Of a stretch of DNA of 19,778 bases, positions 1-7,670 are shown in pieces. Source of the stretch: Flavobacteriaceae bacterium UBA5544 (GTDB lineage: Bacteria > Bacteroidota > Bacteroidia > Flavobacteriales > Flavobacteriaceae). Position numbers and translations under genes: made by a program. The stretch is from the NCBI GenBank assembly GCA_002426755.1, contig DINI01000022.1, forward strand, positions 7,531 to 27,308, given 5' to 3'. Position 1 is the first letter of the stretch; the number at the start of each line of letters is the position of its first letter. Below the pieces are notes generated by a model that saw nothing but the letters and a program-made list of their open reading frames with translations, did not search any database and was not told where the DNA came from.

Positions 1-362
1 CCAACAAATTCTCCAGTAGCCAATTTGGTCAAATACTTCTGTTTTTGCTCTTCATTACCAAACGCTTCCAGCCCATAACAGACCAATGAATTGTTAACAG
101 AAACAATTACCGAAGCGGAAGCATCGATTTTAGACAGCTCTTCCATTATCAACACATAAGATATAGCATCCATACCGCTTCCTCCGTATTTTGGATCGAC
201 CATGATTCCCATAAAACCAAGTTGTCCCATTTTCTTTACGAGTTCCTGCGGGAATTTTTGTTCATTATCACGTTCTATAACACCCGGAAGTAATTCTGTT
301 TGTGCAAAATCACGAGCAGCGTCGCGTATCATTAGATGTTCTTCTGTAAGCTTAAAGTCCAT
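1..362 (-). CDS. acyl-CoA dehydrogenase, N-terminal part (runs off the window)
   Basis: The first 120 or so codons of an acyl-CoA dehydrogenase, the FAD enzyme that makes the alpha-beta double bond in fatty or branched-chain acyl-CoA degradation. The gene reads on the minus strand from an ATG at 362 and leaves the window at base 1. The translation begins MDFKLTEEHLMIRDAARDFA, the usual start of the all-alpha N-terminal domain. It continues with MGQLGFMGIMVDPKYGGSGM and an SVNNSLVCYGLEAFG stretch typical of short/medium-chain enzymes. No stop interrupts the frame. Substrate specificity lies in the missing part, so the exact reaction cannot be named. A good Bacteroidota promoter lies 38-68 bp upstream. 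It is divergent from anmK. Confidence 0.93.
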   Translation of the reverse strand, partial: MDFKLTEEHLMIRDAARDFAQTELLPGVIERDNEQKFPQELVKKMGQLGFMGIMVDPKYGGSGMDAISYVLIMEELSKIDASASVIVSVNNSLVCYGLEAFGNEEQKQKYLTKLATGEFV

Positions 363-399
363 AAAGTATTTTATTGTTGATTTGATAAAAAAATGATGG

Positions 400-430
400 C
401 AAAGATAACGTTTTCGTAGAATTATTTCAA
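400..430 (-). promoter_or_regulatory. Bacteroidota-type promoter for the acyl-CoA dehydrogenase gene
   Basis: On the minus strand there is a TTG (428-430), a 20-bp spacer, and TATCTTTG (400-407), a full match to the -7 consensus TAnnTTTG. Transcription would start near 393 and give a leader of about 30 nt before the ATG at 362. The match in both boxes and the spacing is good; it is inferred from the consensus only. Confidence 0.6.
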
Positions 431-453
431 GAAGGATTTGTAGTTTTACCGAT

Positions 454-1518
454 ATGATAAAGAATCAATATAACGTTATCGGTGTCATGTCCGGAACTTC
501 CCTTGATGGGTTGGATTTGGCAAACCTAAAGTTTGCATTTAATGAGAAATGGGAATTTGAAATCCATCAATCCGAAACCATTTCATACCCTGCAGATTGG
601 TTTCATAAATTGAAGAATTTAACTTCTTTATCTATTCAAGATTTGCAGAAACTGGACGAAGATTATATGGTTTATTTAAGTGCGGTGATAAATCAATTCA
701 TCAAAAAAAATGAGCTATCCAATCTAGATGCGGTTTGCTCTCATGGTCATACTGCTTTGCACCAACCTCAAAATAGATTAACGTATCAAATCGGTAATTT
801 GCCAAAGTTAGCTTCCTTAATACATCAAAAAGTGGTGTGTGATTTTAGAGTGGACGATGTTGTGCTGGGTGGGCAAGGGGCGCCTTTGGTCCCAATAGGG
901 GACAGACTGTTGTTTTCGGATTATCAATTTTGTTTGAATCTTGGCGGTTTTGCAAATGTTTCATTGGAAATTGATAACAAAAGAATCGCTTATGATATTT
1001 GCCCTGTTAATATTGTCTTGAACCATTATATAAATCAAAGAGGATTAGATTTTGATGATAAAGGGTTACTTGCTTCAACAGGAAAAATTAACCACAAATT
1101 ATTAGATGCATTAAATTCGCTATCATTTTACAGCCAACAATTTCCAAAATCCCTTGGATTGGAATGGGTACAAATAGAAATTTTTCCGTTGATTGATTCA
1201 TTTCAACTTGCAACTGAAGATGCTTTGAGAACCTTCGTTGAACATGTTTCAGTTCAAATCACCAAGGAATTGAACAAGAAAGCCAATGCTTCCGTTTTAA
1301 TTACTGGAGGTGGGGCTTACAATGATTTTTTGATAGAGCGTCTCAAAGTTCACACAAGTAATACTATTCAAATTCCAGATAAAAAAATTATAGAATTCAA
1401 GGAAGCTCTGATTTTTGGTTTTTTGGGAGTTTTAAAGCTGCGCAATGAAGTGAATTGTTTGAGCAGTGTTACGGGAGCCAATAAAAACCATTCTTCAGGC
1501 AAAATATATTGTCCATAA
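454..1518 (+). CDS. anmK: anhydro-N-acetylmuramic acid kinase
   Basis: AnmK uses ATP and water to open and phosphorylate 1,6-anhydro-MurNAc, giving MurNAc-6-phosphate, in cytoplasmic recycling of peptidoglycan fragments. The 354-aa product has the family's N-terminal phosphate-binding motif GVMSGTSLDGLD (residues 10-21), then DFRVDDVVLGGQGAPLVPIGD and NLGGFANVS. The family's catalytic aspartate fits Asp181, in DICPVN; this motif is usually DTGPGN, so two glycines are replaced. A second nucleotide-binding motif, LITGGGAYN, lies near residue 285. Length fits the family (about 350-390 aa). The ATG at 454 is used because it places the GVMSGTS motif at the usual distance from the N-terminus. The gene leads the plus-strand series; a weak -7-like TAGTTTTA (441-448) would give an almost leaderless mRNA. 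Confidence 0.95.
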   Translation: MIKNQYNVIGVMSGTSLDGLDLANLKFAFNEKWEFEIHQSETISYPADWFHKLKNLTSLSIQDLQKLDEDYMVYLSAVINQFIKKNELSNLDAVCSHGHTALHQPQNRLTYQIGNLPKLASLIHQKVVCDFRVDDVVLGGQGAPLVPIGDRLLFSDYQFCLNLGGFANVSLEIDNKRIAYDICPVNIVLNHYINQRGLDFDDKGLLASTGKINHKLLDALNSLSFYSQQFPKSLGLEWVQIEIFPLIDSFQLATEDALRTFVEHVSVQITKELNKKANASVLITGGGAYNDFLIERLKVHTSNTIQIPDKKIIEFKEALIFGFLGVLKLRNEVNCLSSVTGANKNHSSGKIYCP

Positions 1519-1557
1519 AATTATTGCAAAATTAATCTTTATGGATTTTTAGTTTTT

Positions 1558-1565
1558 TATATTTG
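1558..1565 (+). promoter_or_regulatory. -7 box upstream of the Glu/Leu dehydrogenase gene
   Basis: TATATTTG matches TAnnTTTG exactly and lies 17 bp before the ATG at 1583, which predicts a leader of about 12 nt. No TTG is present at the usual distance upstream, so the -33 element is weak or absent. It suggests the dehydrogenase-nhaD pair can be transcribed separately from anmK. Confidence 0.4.
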
Positions 1566-1582
1566 TTACAGAATTACCACAA

Positions 1583-2809
1583 ATGAAAGATTTACTTCAA
1601 AAGTACGAAGACAAAGAACCCGAAATTATATTTAATTGGAAAGATCCAGAAACCGAAGCCGAAGGCTGGACAGTCATTAATTCCTTAAGAGGAGGAGCGG
1701 CTGGTGGTGGAACTCGAATGCGGAAAGGGTTGGATATGAATGAAGTATTGTCGCTTGCAAAAACAATGGAGGTGAAATTTACGGTCTCTGGACCAGCGAT
1801 TGGAGGGGCTAAATCTGGTATTAATTTTGATCCGCATGACCCAAGAAAAAAGGGGGTTTTGGAACGCTGGTATAATGCAGTATCTCCTTTATTAAAAAGT
1901 TATTATGGCACCGGGGGCGATTTGAATGTTGATGAAATCCATGAAGTAATTCCAATTACTGAAGAAAGCGGTGTCTGGCATCCACAGGAGGGTGTTTTTG
2001 AAGGGCACTTTAAACCAACCCAAGCGGATAAAATTAACAGAATTGGTCAGTTACGTCATGGAGTCATCAAAGTAATTGAGAATCCAAAATATTCTCCTGA
2101 TGTTCGACGTAAATATACGGTGGCTGATATGATCACTGGGTATGGCGTTGCAGAAGCAGTAAGACATTTTTATGATGTTCGAGGCGAATCGGTAATTGGA
2201 AAACGTGCTATCGTTCAGGGATTTGGAAATGTTGGAGCCGCAGCCGCATTTTATCTAGCACAAATGGGAGCAAAAGTGGTCGGTATCATTGACATTGTTG
2301 GAGGGTTGATTAAAGAAGAAGGTTTTACGTTTGAAGAAATAACAGACTTGTATCTAGATAAGACAGGAAACACGCTTATTAGTGACCATCTTATTCCTTT
2401 TGAAGTCATAAATCAAAAAATTTGGTCTTTGGAAACGGAGATTTTTGCACCTTGTGCGGCATCAAGATTGATTACCAAGCAGCAAATTGACCAAATGATC
2501 GATACAGGCTTGGAAGTTATTTCGTGTGGAGCCAATGTGCCTTTTGCTGACAAAGAAATCTTTTTTGGACCGATCATGGAATATACGGACAAGAAAATCA
2601 GTTTAATCCCTGATTTTATTTCCAACTGTGGGATGGCAAGGGTGTTTGCTTATTTTATGGAACAGAAAGTGCAAATGACCGATGATGCCATTTTTAGTGA
2701 TACATCCAACAGAATTAAACAGGCAATTAAACAAGTTTATAATAAAAACAATAGTAAAACAGGAATTAGCGAAACTGCTTTTGAAATAGCATTAAGTCAG
2801 CTTATATAA
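1583..2809 (+). CDS. Glu/Leu/Phe/Val dehydrogenase family protein
   Basis: An NAD(P)-dependent amino acid dehydrogenase of 408 aa that would deaminate an amino acid (glutamate or a branched-chain one) to its 2-oxo acid and ammonia. The N-terminal substrate domain has Lys65 (in MEVKF) and Lys77 (in GGAKSG), which fit the substrate-binding and catalytic lysines of the superfamily, and Asp113 in TGGDLN, which fits the catalytic aspartate. The C-terminal Rossmann domain has GFGNVG at 213-218, then an acidic end to beta-2 (GIIDIVGG). Motifs near the C-terminus differ from classical glutamate dehydrogenase: CAASRLIT in place of PAA-N-IT, and SCGANVPF in place of EGANGP. It is therefore a distinct Bacteroidota subfamily, and I do not assign glutamate or leucine with confidence. 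nhaD follows 11 bp after the stop. Confidence 0.9.
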   Translation: MKDLLQKYEDKEPEIIFNWKDPETEAEGWTVINSLRGGAAGGGTRMRKGLDMNEVLSLAKTMEVKFTVSGPAIGGAKSGINFDPHDPRKKGVLERWYNAVSPLLKSYYGTGGDLNVDEIHEVIPITEESGVWHPQEGVFEGHFKPTQADKINRIGQLRHGVIKVIENPKYSPDVRRKYTVADMITGYGVAEAVRHFYDVRGESVIGKRAIVQGFGNVGAAAAFYLAQMGAKVVGIIDIVGGLIKEEGFTFEEITDLYLDKTGNTLISDHLIPFEVINQKIWSLETEIFAPCAASRLITKQQIDQMIDTGLEVISCGANVPFADKEIFFGPIMEYTDKKISLIPDFISNCGMARVFAYFMEQKVQMTDDAIFSDTSNRIKQAIKQVYNKNNSKTGISETAFEIALSQLI

Positions 2810-2820
2810 CATCATAATTT

Positions 2821-4230
2821 ATGGAAACCGTAATTATTTTAGTATTTGTTTTTGGCTATTTGGCCATTACATTGGAGCATAATCTTAAAATTGATAAACT
2901 AATCCCCGCTCTTGTCATGATGGCGATAAGTTGGGCGTTGATTTCATTGGGACTGGATTCATTTCCACATTGGTTTGATTCAGCCAACCATAATCTTTTA
3001 GAAAATTTTGGGTCGATGGTGCATGAGGAAAAACTTCATTTGATGGAAGAAACCCTATTGCATCATCTTGGGAAAACTGCAGAAATATTGGTATTCCTTT
3101 TAGGTGCCATGACCATTGTTGAAATCATTGATTATTTTGATGGATTTTCAACGATAAAAAATTTCGTCAAAACCAAGAAAAAAATAAAAATCCTTTGGAT
3201 ATTTTCGATCTTAGGATTCGTTTTATCTGCTATTATTGATAACCTTACAGCTACAATCGTCTTGATTTCCATTCTTCAGAAAATTGTAAAAGACCGTAAT
3301 ATGCGACTTTGGTATGCAGGACTTATAATCATCGCCGCTAATGCAGGTGGTGCTTGGTCTCCAATAGGAGATGTCACTACTACTATGCTGTGGATTGCTA
3401 AAAAGGTTACGACAAGTCATTTGTTCGTCTATTTGTTTTTACCTGCTGTTGTCTGCATGGCTTTACCAACCGTCATAGCGTCTTTTATGCCAATTTTTAA
3501 AGGAAATTTGGATACTGAAGAAGAAGTGGATGATTTGCCTAAAAACAAATTTAGTTCTACCATGTTATATTTAGGATTGGGAGCTATAGTTTTTGTTCCT
3601 ATTTTCAAATCCATTACACATTTACCACCTTATGTTGGTATGATGCTTTCACTGGGTGTGGTCGCAATTTTTGCGGAAATGTATAGCAGTTCAAAATTCA
3701 CCATTTCGGATCCAAACGCATCGGAGGAGGACTCACATGGCAGTCATAGCCCTGTTCATGCATCTTTGTCAAAAATCGAGTTGCCAAGTATTTTGTTCTT
3801 CCTTGGAATTTTAATGGCTGTAGCGGCTTTAGAATCACTTGGGATTCTTTTTGAATTTGCTACAACATTACAAGACCATATGCCGATGCTAGGGACAGAA
3901 ATACATTATGCATATGAAGAAAAAGGCGTTTCAGATTTAGTTATTTTGATGTTGGGTGTTGCATCCGCAGTGATTGACAACGTTCCATTGGTTGCTGCCA
4001 GTTTAGGAATGTTCTCGGAACCAATTGATAATGAGCTTTGGCATTTTGTGGCGTATTCCGCCGGAACAGGAGGCAGCATGCTCATCATTGGTTCTGCGGC
4101 AGGCGTTGTGGCCATGGGAATGGAAAAAATAGATTTCTTTTGGTATTTAAAGAAAATTTCATGGTTAGCTCTTATCGGATTTTTGGCAGGAGCAGCAACC
4201 TTTATGTTTACAAGAACAATTATAAGTTGA
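2821..4230 (+). CDS. nhaD: Na+/H+ antiporter, NhaD family
   Basis: An inner-membrane antiporter that expels Na+ in exchange for H+, important for salt and pH homeostasis in marine bacteria. The 469-aa product is strongly hydrophobic, with about 11-13 helices. It carries polar motifs inside membrane segments typical of the ion transporter superfamily: IIDNLTAT (Asp140-Asn141), SPIGDVTTTM (180-189) and VIDNVPLVAAS (Asp386-Asn387). These pseudo-symmetric DN motifs are likely cation-binding sites. Two hydrophilic stretches stand out: a His/Glu-rich segment near residues 57-80 and a loop near 299-317 containing DSHGSHSPVHAS. The short gap to the upstream gene (11 bp) and lack of a terminator before exbB (53 bp downstream) suggest co-transcription. 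Length is normal for NhaD. Confidence 0.93.
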   Translation: METVIILVFVFGYLAITLEHNLKIDKLIPALVMMAISWALISLGLDSFPHWFDSANHNLLENFGSMVHEEKLHLMEETLLHHLGKTAEILVFLLGAMTIVEIIDYFDGFSTIKNFVKTKKKIKILWIFSILGFVLSAIIDNLTATIVLISILQKIVKDRNMRLWYAGLIIIAANAGGAWSPIGDVTTTMLWIAKKVTTSHLFVYLFLPAVVCMALPTVIASFMPIFKGNLDTEEEVDDLPKNKFSSTMLYLGLGAIVFVPIFKSITHLPPYVGMMLSLGVVAIFAEMYSSSKFTISDPNASEEDSHGSHSPVHASLSKIELPSILFFLGILMAVAALESLGILFEFATTLQDHMPMLGTEIHYAYEEKGVSDLVILMLGVASAVIDNVPLVAASLGMFSEPIDNELWHFVAYSAGTGGSMLIIGSAAGVVAMGMEKIDFFWYLKKISWLALIGFLAGAATFMFTRTIIS

Positions 4231-4283
4231 TATACTTAAGTTGAATTTCAAACGTTAGTACACTAATTAAACCAATATTTTAT

Positions 4284-4979
4284 ATGATATTATTAGCTAA
4301 TATGCAAGATGCGGTTGAAGCGATTCCAACTGAAGAGCCAGTAGAGAAAACGCTTTCCATTATCGAGTTGATTGGAAGTGGCGGCACAGCAGGAATGGTC
4401 ATTATAGGCATTTTGTTTGTCTTACTGTTCGTGGCACTTTATATTTATTTTGAACGTCTGTTTGCTATTAAGGCTGCTTCAAAAATTGATTCAAATTTTA
4501 TGAACCAAATAAAAGACCACGTTTCAAATGGGAAAACAGACTCTGCTCAAATATTATGTGCACAAGTCAATACCCCAGTGTCAAGATTGATTAACAAAGG
4601 TATCAGCCGAATTGGAAAACCATTGGAAGATATCAATACGGCAATTGAAAATGCTGGCAGATTGGAAATTTATGGATTGGAGAAAAATGTCAGTATGTTA
4701 GCCACTATATCTGGTGTTGCACCAATGATCGGCTTTCTTGGTACAGTAGTTGGTATGATATTGGCAATATTTGAACTTGCAAACGCAGGAGGGACGATTC
4801 AAATGGATGTACTAGCGAGTGGTTTGTACACAGCGATGACTACTACCGTAGCTGGTTTGATTGTCGGAATTATAGCCTACATGGCCTATAACCATTTAGT
4901 AGTAAAAACAGATAAGGTTGTGTATCAAATGGAGGCGAATTCATTGGAATTTTTGGATCACTTAAACGAGCCTATTTAA
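4284..4979 (+). CDS. exbB: MotA/TolQ/ExbB proton channel family protein
   Basis: Inner-membrane stator subunit that, with ExbD, uses the ion gradient to energise a TonB- or TolA-type protein. The 231-aa product has one helix near residues 35-57, a cytoplasmic region of about 80 residues, then two helices near 140-165 (ISGVAPMIGFLGTVVGMILA) and 187-207 (TTVAGLIVGIIAYMAYNH). The GxxPxxGFxGTVxGM motif and the threonine-rich start of the last helix are family signatures. The stop codon overlaps the exbD start (TAATG), so translation is coupled. The ATG at 4284 is taken; Met7 is an alternative. Sequence alone does not separate ExbB from TolQ; the partner gene is TonB-family by its C-terminus but TolA-like in its linker. 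Confidence 0.92.
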   Translation: MILLANMQDAVEAIPTEEPVEKTLSIIELIGSGGTAGMVIIGILFVLLFVALYIYFERLFAIKAASKIDSNFMNQIKDHVSNGKTDSAQILCAQVNTPVSRLINKGISRIGKPLEDINTAIENAGRLEIYGLEKNVSMLATISGVAPMIGFLGTVVGMILAIFELANAGGTIQMDVLASGLYTAMTTTVAGLIVGIIAYMAYNHLVVKTDKVVYQMEANSLEFLDHLNEPI

Positions 4980-5374
4980 TGAATTTAAGAGGAAGAAATA
5001 AAGTAACGCCAGAATTCAATATGTCATCAATGACGGACATTGTGTTTCTGTTGTTGATATTTTTTATGATTGCTTCTACATTGGTGACGACAAGTGCGAT
5101 TGACATTTTGCTGCCTAAGGCAAGTGGGAAAACCGAAAATAAAAAGTCGGTAGCTGTCAGCATCAAAGAGAATCTGACCTATTACATTGACCAAAAATTG
5201 GTAGGTGAAAGTATGTTGGAAATGGAGTTGAAAACACTTTTGGAAAACAAAGAAGAGCCAACCATAGTATTGAGAGCGGACAAGTCAGTAGCTGTTGAGC
5301 ATGTGGTTAAGGTGATGGACATTGCCAACAGAAATAAATTTAAAGTGATTTTGGCTGTAAAGCCAAACGATTAA
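4979..5374 (+). CDS. exbD: ExbD/TolR family biopolymer transport protein
   Basis: Partner of ExbB in the ion-driven inner-membrane complex. The 131-aa protein has a short cytoplasmic N-terminus (NLRGRNKVTPEFNMSSMTD), one membrane helix at about 20-42, and a periplasmic domain of about 85 residues ending VILAVKPND. Asp20, at the membrane entry in SSMTDIVFLLLIFF, is the conserved charged residue expected to take part in ion transfer. Its ATG overlaps the exbB stop by one base, and the TonB-like gene starts one base after its stop. Only one ExbD is present here, whereas many Bacteroidota ExbB clusters carry two. Confidence 0.92.
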   Translation: MNLRGRNKVTPEFNMSSMTDIVFLLLIFFMIASTLVTTSAIDILLPKASGKTENKKSVAVSIKENLTYYIDQKLVGESMLEMELKTLLENKEEPTIVLRADKSVAVEHVVKVMDIANRNKFKVILAVKPND

Positions 5375-5375
5375 G

Positions 5376-6263
5376 ATGAAATATTTAGAAACCCAACATG
5401 AACGTAATTCTGCAAAGATCACTACACTCATACTAGTGATAATGCTGTTGCTGCTATTCGTGGTAGGACCTCCGTATATGGATCCGCCATTAGAATATGG
5501 TGTTGCGGTTAATTTTGGTAATTCTGAAGTTGGTAGTGGAGAGGTGCAACCCTTAGAGCCTGTTAAATCTGAGCCAAGAGACATTGTTGAACAGCCTAAG
5601 GTGAAAGAAACGAAGGTTGAAGAAACAAAAACGGAACCCAACAAATCAGAAAAACCCGCCGAAAAAGTCCTGACGGCAGATAATGATGAGGCAATTGCGA
5701 TAAAAGAGCAGAAAAAAGCGGCTGATGCAAAAGCTAAAGAAGAAGCCAGGATAAAAGCAGAAGCAGAACGAGTTCAGAAGGCCAAAGAAGCTGCCGAAGC
5801 CAAAAAACGTCAGGAAGAAGCTGATAAAAAGGCAAAAATCGACGCAATGATTGGTGGTGTGAGTAAATCTGACGGCAAAACCACTGGCGGTGAAGGTAAC
5901 GACGGAAAACCAGGTGATAAAGGACAATTGGATGGTGATCCTTATGCACCAAGTTATTTTGGTCAACCTGGAACTGGAAGTGGTGGCAATGGAACTGGTT
6001 ATGGATTGAATGGACGCGGTAAGCCAACCAACGGAAAAGTACTTCCGGATTGTGATGAAGAAGGGCGTGTGGTTGTAGAAATTCATGTGAATAGAGAAGG
6101 CCGAGTCATAAATGCCATACCTGGAAAAAAAGGAACTACTGGTGATTTGTGTCTTTATGATGCAGCAAAAAGGACTGCATTAACCTACAAATGGCCTGCT
6201 GACTCCAAAGCACCTGCAACTCAAATAGGGTATGTAAAAATCGATTTCAGCGTAACTCAATAA
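5376..6263 (+). CDS. TonB-family energy transducer with TolA-like linker
   Basis: A 295-aa inner-membrane-anchored periplasmic protein that should pass energy from ExbB/ExbD to an outer-membrane partner. Order of parts: short cytoplasmic N-terminus (1-14); one membrane helix (about 15-30); a stretch with scattered prolines; a highly charged Lys/Glu/Ala-rich region at about 65-155 that looks like a long helix or coiled coil; a Gly-rich flexible stretch (about 160-218); and a C-terminal TonB-like domain (about 220-295). The C-terminal domain has Cys226 and Cys259, which could form a disulfide. The Pro-Glu/Pro-Lys repeats of classical TonB are reduced, and the linker resembles TolA. One base separates it from exbD, and folC starts directly after its stop. 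Whether it serves TonB-dependent receptors or a Tol-type role cannot be told from sequence. Confidence 0.85.
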   Translation: MKYLETQHERNSAKITTLILVIMLLLLFVVGPPYMDPPLEYGVAVNFGNSEVGSGEVQPLEPVKSEPRDIVEQPKVKETKVEETKTEPNKSEKPAEKVLTADNDEAIAIKEQKKAADAKAKEEARIKAEAERVQKAKEAAEAKKRQEEADKKAKIDAMIGGVSKSDGKTTGGEGNDGKPGDKGQLDGDPYAPSYFGQPGTGSGGNGTGYGLNGRGKPTNGKVLPDCDEEGRVVVEIHVNREGRVINAIPGKKGTTGDLCLYDAAKRTALTYKWPADSKAPATQIGYVKIDFSVTQ

Positions 6264-7481
6264 ATGACCTATCAAGATACAGTCAACTGGATGTTTCAGC
6301 AGTTACCAATGTATCAAAATCAAGGTAAAACTGCTTATAAAGCTAATCTAGACAATACCTATCAATTAGCAGATTACCTCAATCATCCCGAAAACGACTT
6401 CAAAAGCATTCATGTCGCCGGAACTAATGGAAAAGGCTCAACGAGTCATATGTTGGCGTCTATTTTTCAAGAAGCTGGTTACAAAGTCGGATTATATACG
6501 TCACCCCATTTAAAAGATTTTAGAGAACGCATCAAAATCAATGGTAAAGAAATCAGTGAACCATTTGTAATAGATTTCATTGAAAAGCATCATGGTTTTT
6601 TTGAGTCCAATTCATTGTCTTTCTTTGAAATGACCGTTGGAATGGCTTTTGATTATTTTTCAAAAGAAAAGGTAGATATTGCCATCATTGAAGTGGGCAT
6701 GGGAGGTCGTCTAGACTCTACCAATATTATCACTCCATTGGTTTCTGTAATTACGAATATTGGCTTGGACCATACACAATTCTTGGGGACAACCCTTGAG
6801 GCAATTGCAGGTGAGAAAGGAGGTATTATTAAATCAAATGTTCCGGTTGTTATAGGAGAAACACAACCAGAAACAGGATTTGTTTTTAATGAATTGGCAA
6901 AAAAGAATAATTCCAAAATTTATTTTGCAGACAAAGAAATTTTGGCAATTCCTGAATCTGACTTAAAAGGTAACTATCAACAAAAAAATATTAGGACTGT
7001 AATTCAAACCATCAAAGTGATAAAAGATAAAGAGTTCGATATTTCAGAGGAGCATATAAAAAATGGCCTGCTCAATGTGGTGAAAAATACAGGATTAAAG
7101 GGGCGTTGGCAAATACTTCAAGAGCAGTCAAAAATTATTTGCGATACAGCCCATAATAAAGAGGGCCTAAATTATGTAATGGAGCAACTAAAAGATGAGA
7201 ATTATAATACATTACATATGGTCTTTGGAGTTGTCAATGATAAAGATGTGGATTCCATAATTCCATTGTTGCCAAAAAATGCTATTTATTATTTCTGTAA
7301 ACCAAGTATTCCAAGAGGGTTGGATGCTGAAGAGTTACGCCATCAATTTATGTTGAATGGTTTTATAGGAAATTCATATTCCAGTGTGAAAGAGGCCTTT
7401 AAAACAGCAAAACTTCATGCTACCAAAAATGATTTGATTTACGTTGGAGGAAGTACATTTGTGGTGGCAGAAATTATTTAA
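6264..7481 (+). CDS. folC: folylpolyglutamate synthase / dihydrofolate synthase
   Basis: A Mur-ligase-superfamily enzyme of 405 aa that adds glutamate to dihydropteroate and/or reduced folates, using ATP, in the cytoplasm. The P-loop is HVAGTNGKGSTS with Lys57, followed by the family signature GLYTSPHLKDFRERIKING. Further motifs are VGMGGRLDSTN, the NIGLDHTQFLG stretch, and in the C-terminal domain KGRWQ and the DTAHNKEG motif that contacts the nucleotide. Length is normal. The ATG directly follows the TonB-family stop codon, so it is the last gene of the plus-strand operon. Whether it has both activities cannot be decided from sequence. No clear Rho-independent terminator follows; a tRNA promoter starts within 20 bp of the stop. 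Confidence 0.95.
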   Translation: MTYQDTVNWMFQQLPMYQNQGKTAYKANLDNTYQLADYLNHPENDFKSIHVAGTNGKGSTSHMLASIFQEAGYKVGLYTSPHLKDFRERIKINGKEISEPFVIDFIEKHHGFFESNSLSFFEMTVGMAFDYFSKEKVDIAIIEVGMGGRLDSTNIITPLVSVITNIGLDHTQFLGTTLEAIAGEKGGIIKSNVPVVIGETQPETGFVFNELAKKNNSKIYFADKEILAIPESDLKGNYQQKNIRTVIQTIKVIKDKEFDISEEHIKNGLLNVVKNTGLKGRWQILQEQSKIICDTAHNKEGLNYVMEQLKDENYNTLHMVFGVVNDKDVDSIIPLLPKNAIYYFCKPSIPRGLDAEELRHQFMLNGFIGNSYSSVKEAFKTAKLHATKNDLIYVGGSTFVVAEII

Positions 7482-7500
7482 TTTTTTTTCGAAAAACCTT

Positions 7501-7529
7501 TTGGGAAATCAAAAACTAATTTATATTTG
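7501..7529 (+). promoter_or_regulatory. promoter of the tRNA-Val pair
   Basis: TTG (7501-7503), an 18-bp spacer and TATATTTG (7522-7529) form an excellent Bacteroidota promoter. The predicted start, near 7535, is about 10 bp before the first tRNA. Confidence 0.65.
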
Positions 7530-7544
7530 CAGTCCGATAACGAA

Positions 7545-7619
7545 GGGCGATTAGCTCAGCTGGTTCAGAGCACCTCGTTTACACCGAGGGGGTCGGGGGT
7601 TCGAACCCCTCATCGCCCA
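7545..7619 (+). tRNA. tRNA-Val (anticodon TAC)
   Basis: 75 bases fold as a full cloverleaf. The acceptor stem is GGGCGAT/ATCGCCC, the D arm GCTC...GAGC, and the anticodon stem CCTCG/CGAGG with loop TTTACAC, which gives anticodon TAC (reads GUA and GUG). The T arm is GGGGG TTCGAAC CCCTC. The discriminator base is A and no CCA is encoded, so the CCA end must be added afterwards. Confidence 0.95.
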
Positions 7620-7628
7620 CAATTTGAG

Positions 7629-7659
7629 AAAAAGTTCATACATTTGTGTGAACTTTTTT
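7629..7659 (+). terminator. terminator between the two tRNA genes
   Basis: AAAAGTTCA and TGAACTTTT form an inverted repeat around a short loop, and the second arm runs into a T tract (7654-7659). It would end transcripts of the TAC tRNA or separate the two tRNAs. The same hairpin could also be a processing site if both are made together, since no strong separate promoter is seen for the second tRNA. Confidence 0.55.
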
Positions 7660-7670
7660 GATAACTACCA

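Noticed and set aside
5646..6086. 146-codon open frame on the minus strand, opposite the TonB-family gene
   Set aside because: It mirrors the Lys/Glu-rich coding strand (giving Phe/Ser-rich sequence), has no recognisable domain, and the plus-strand gene is well supported by context.
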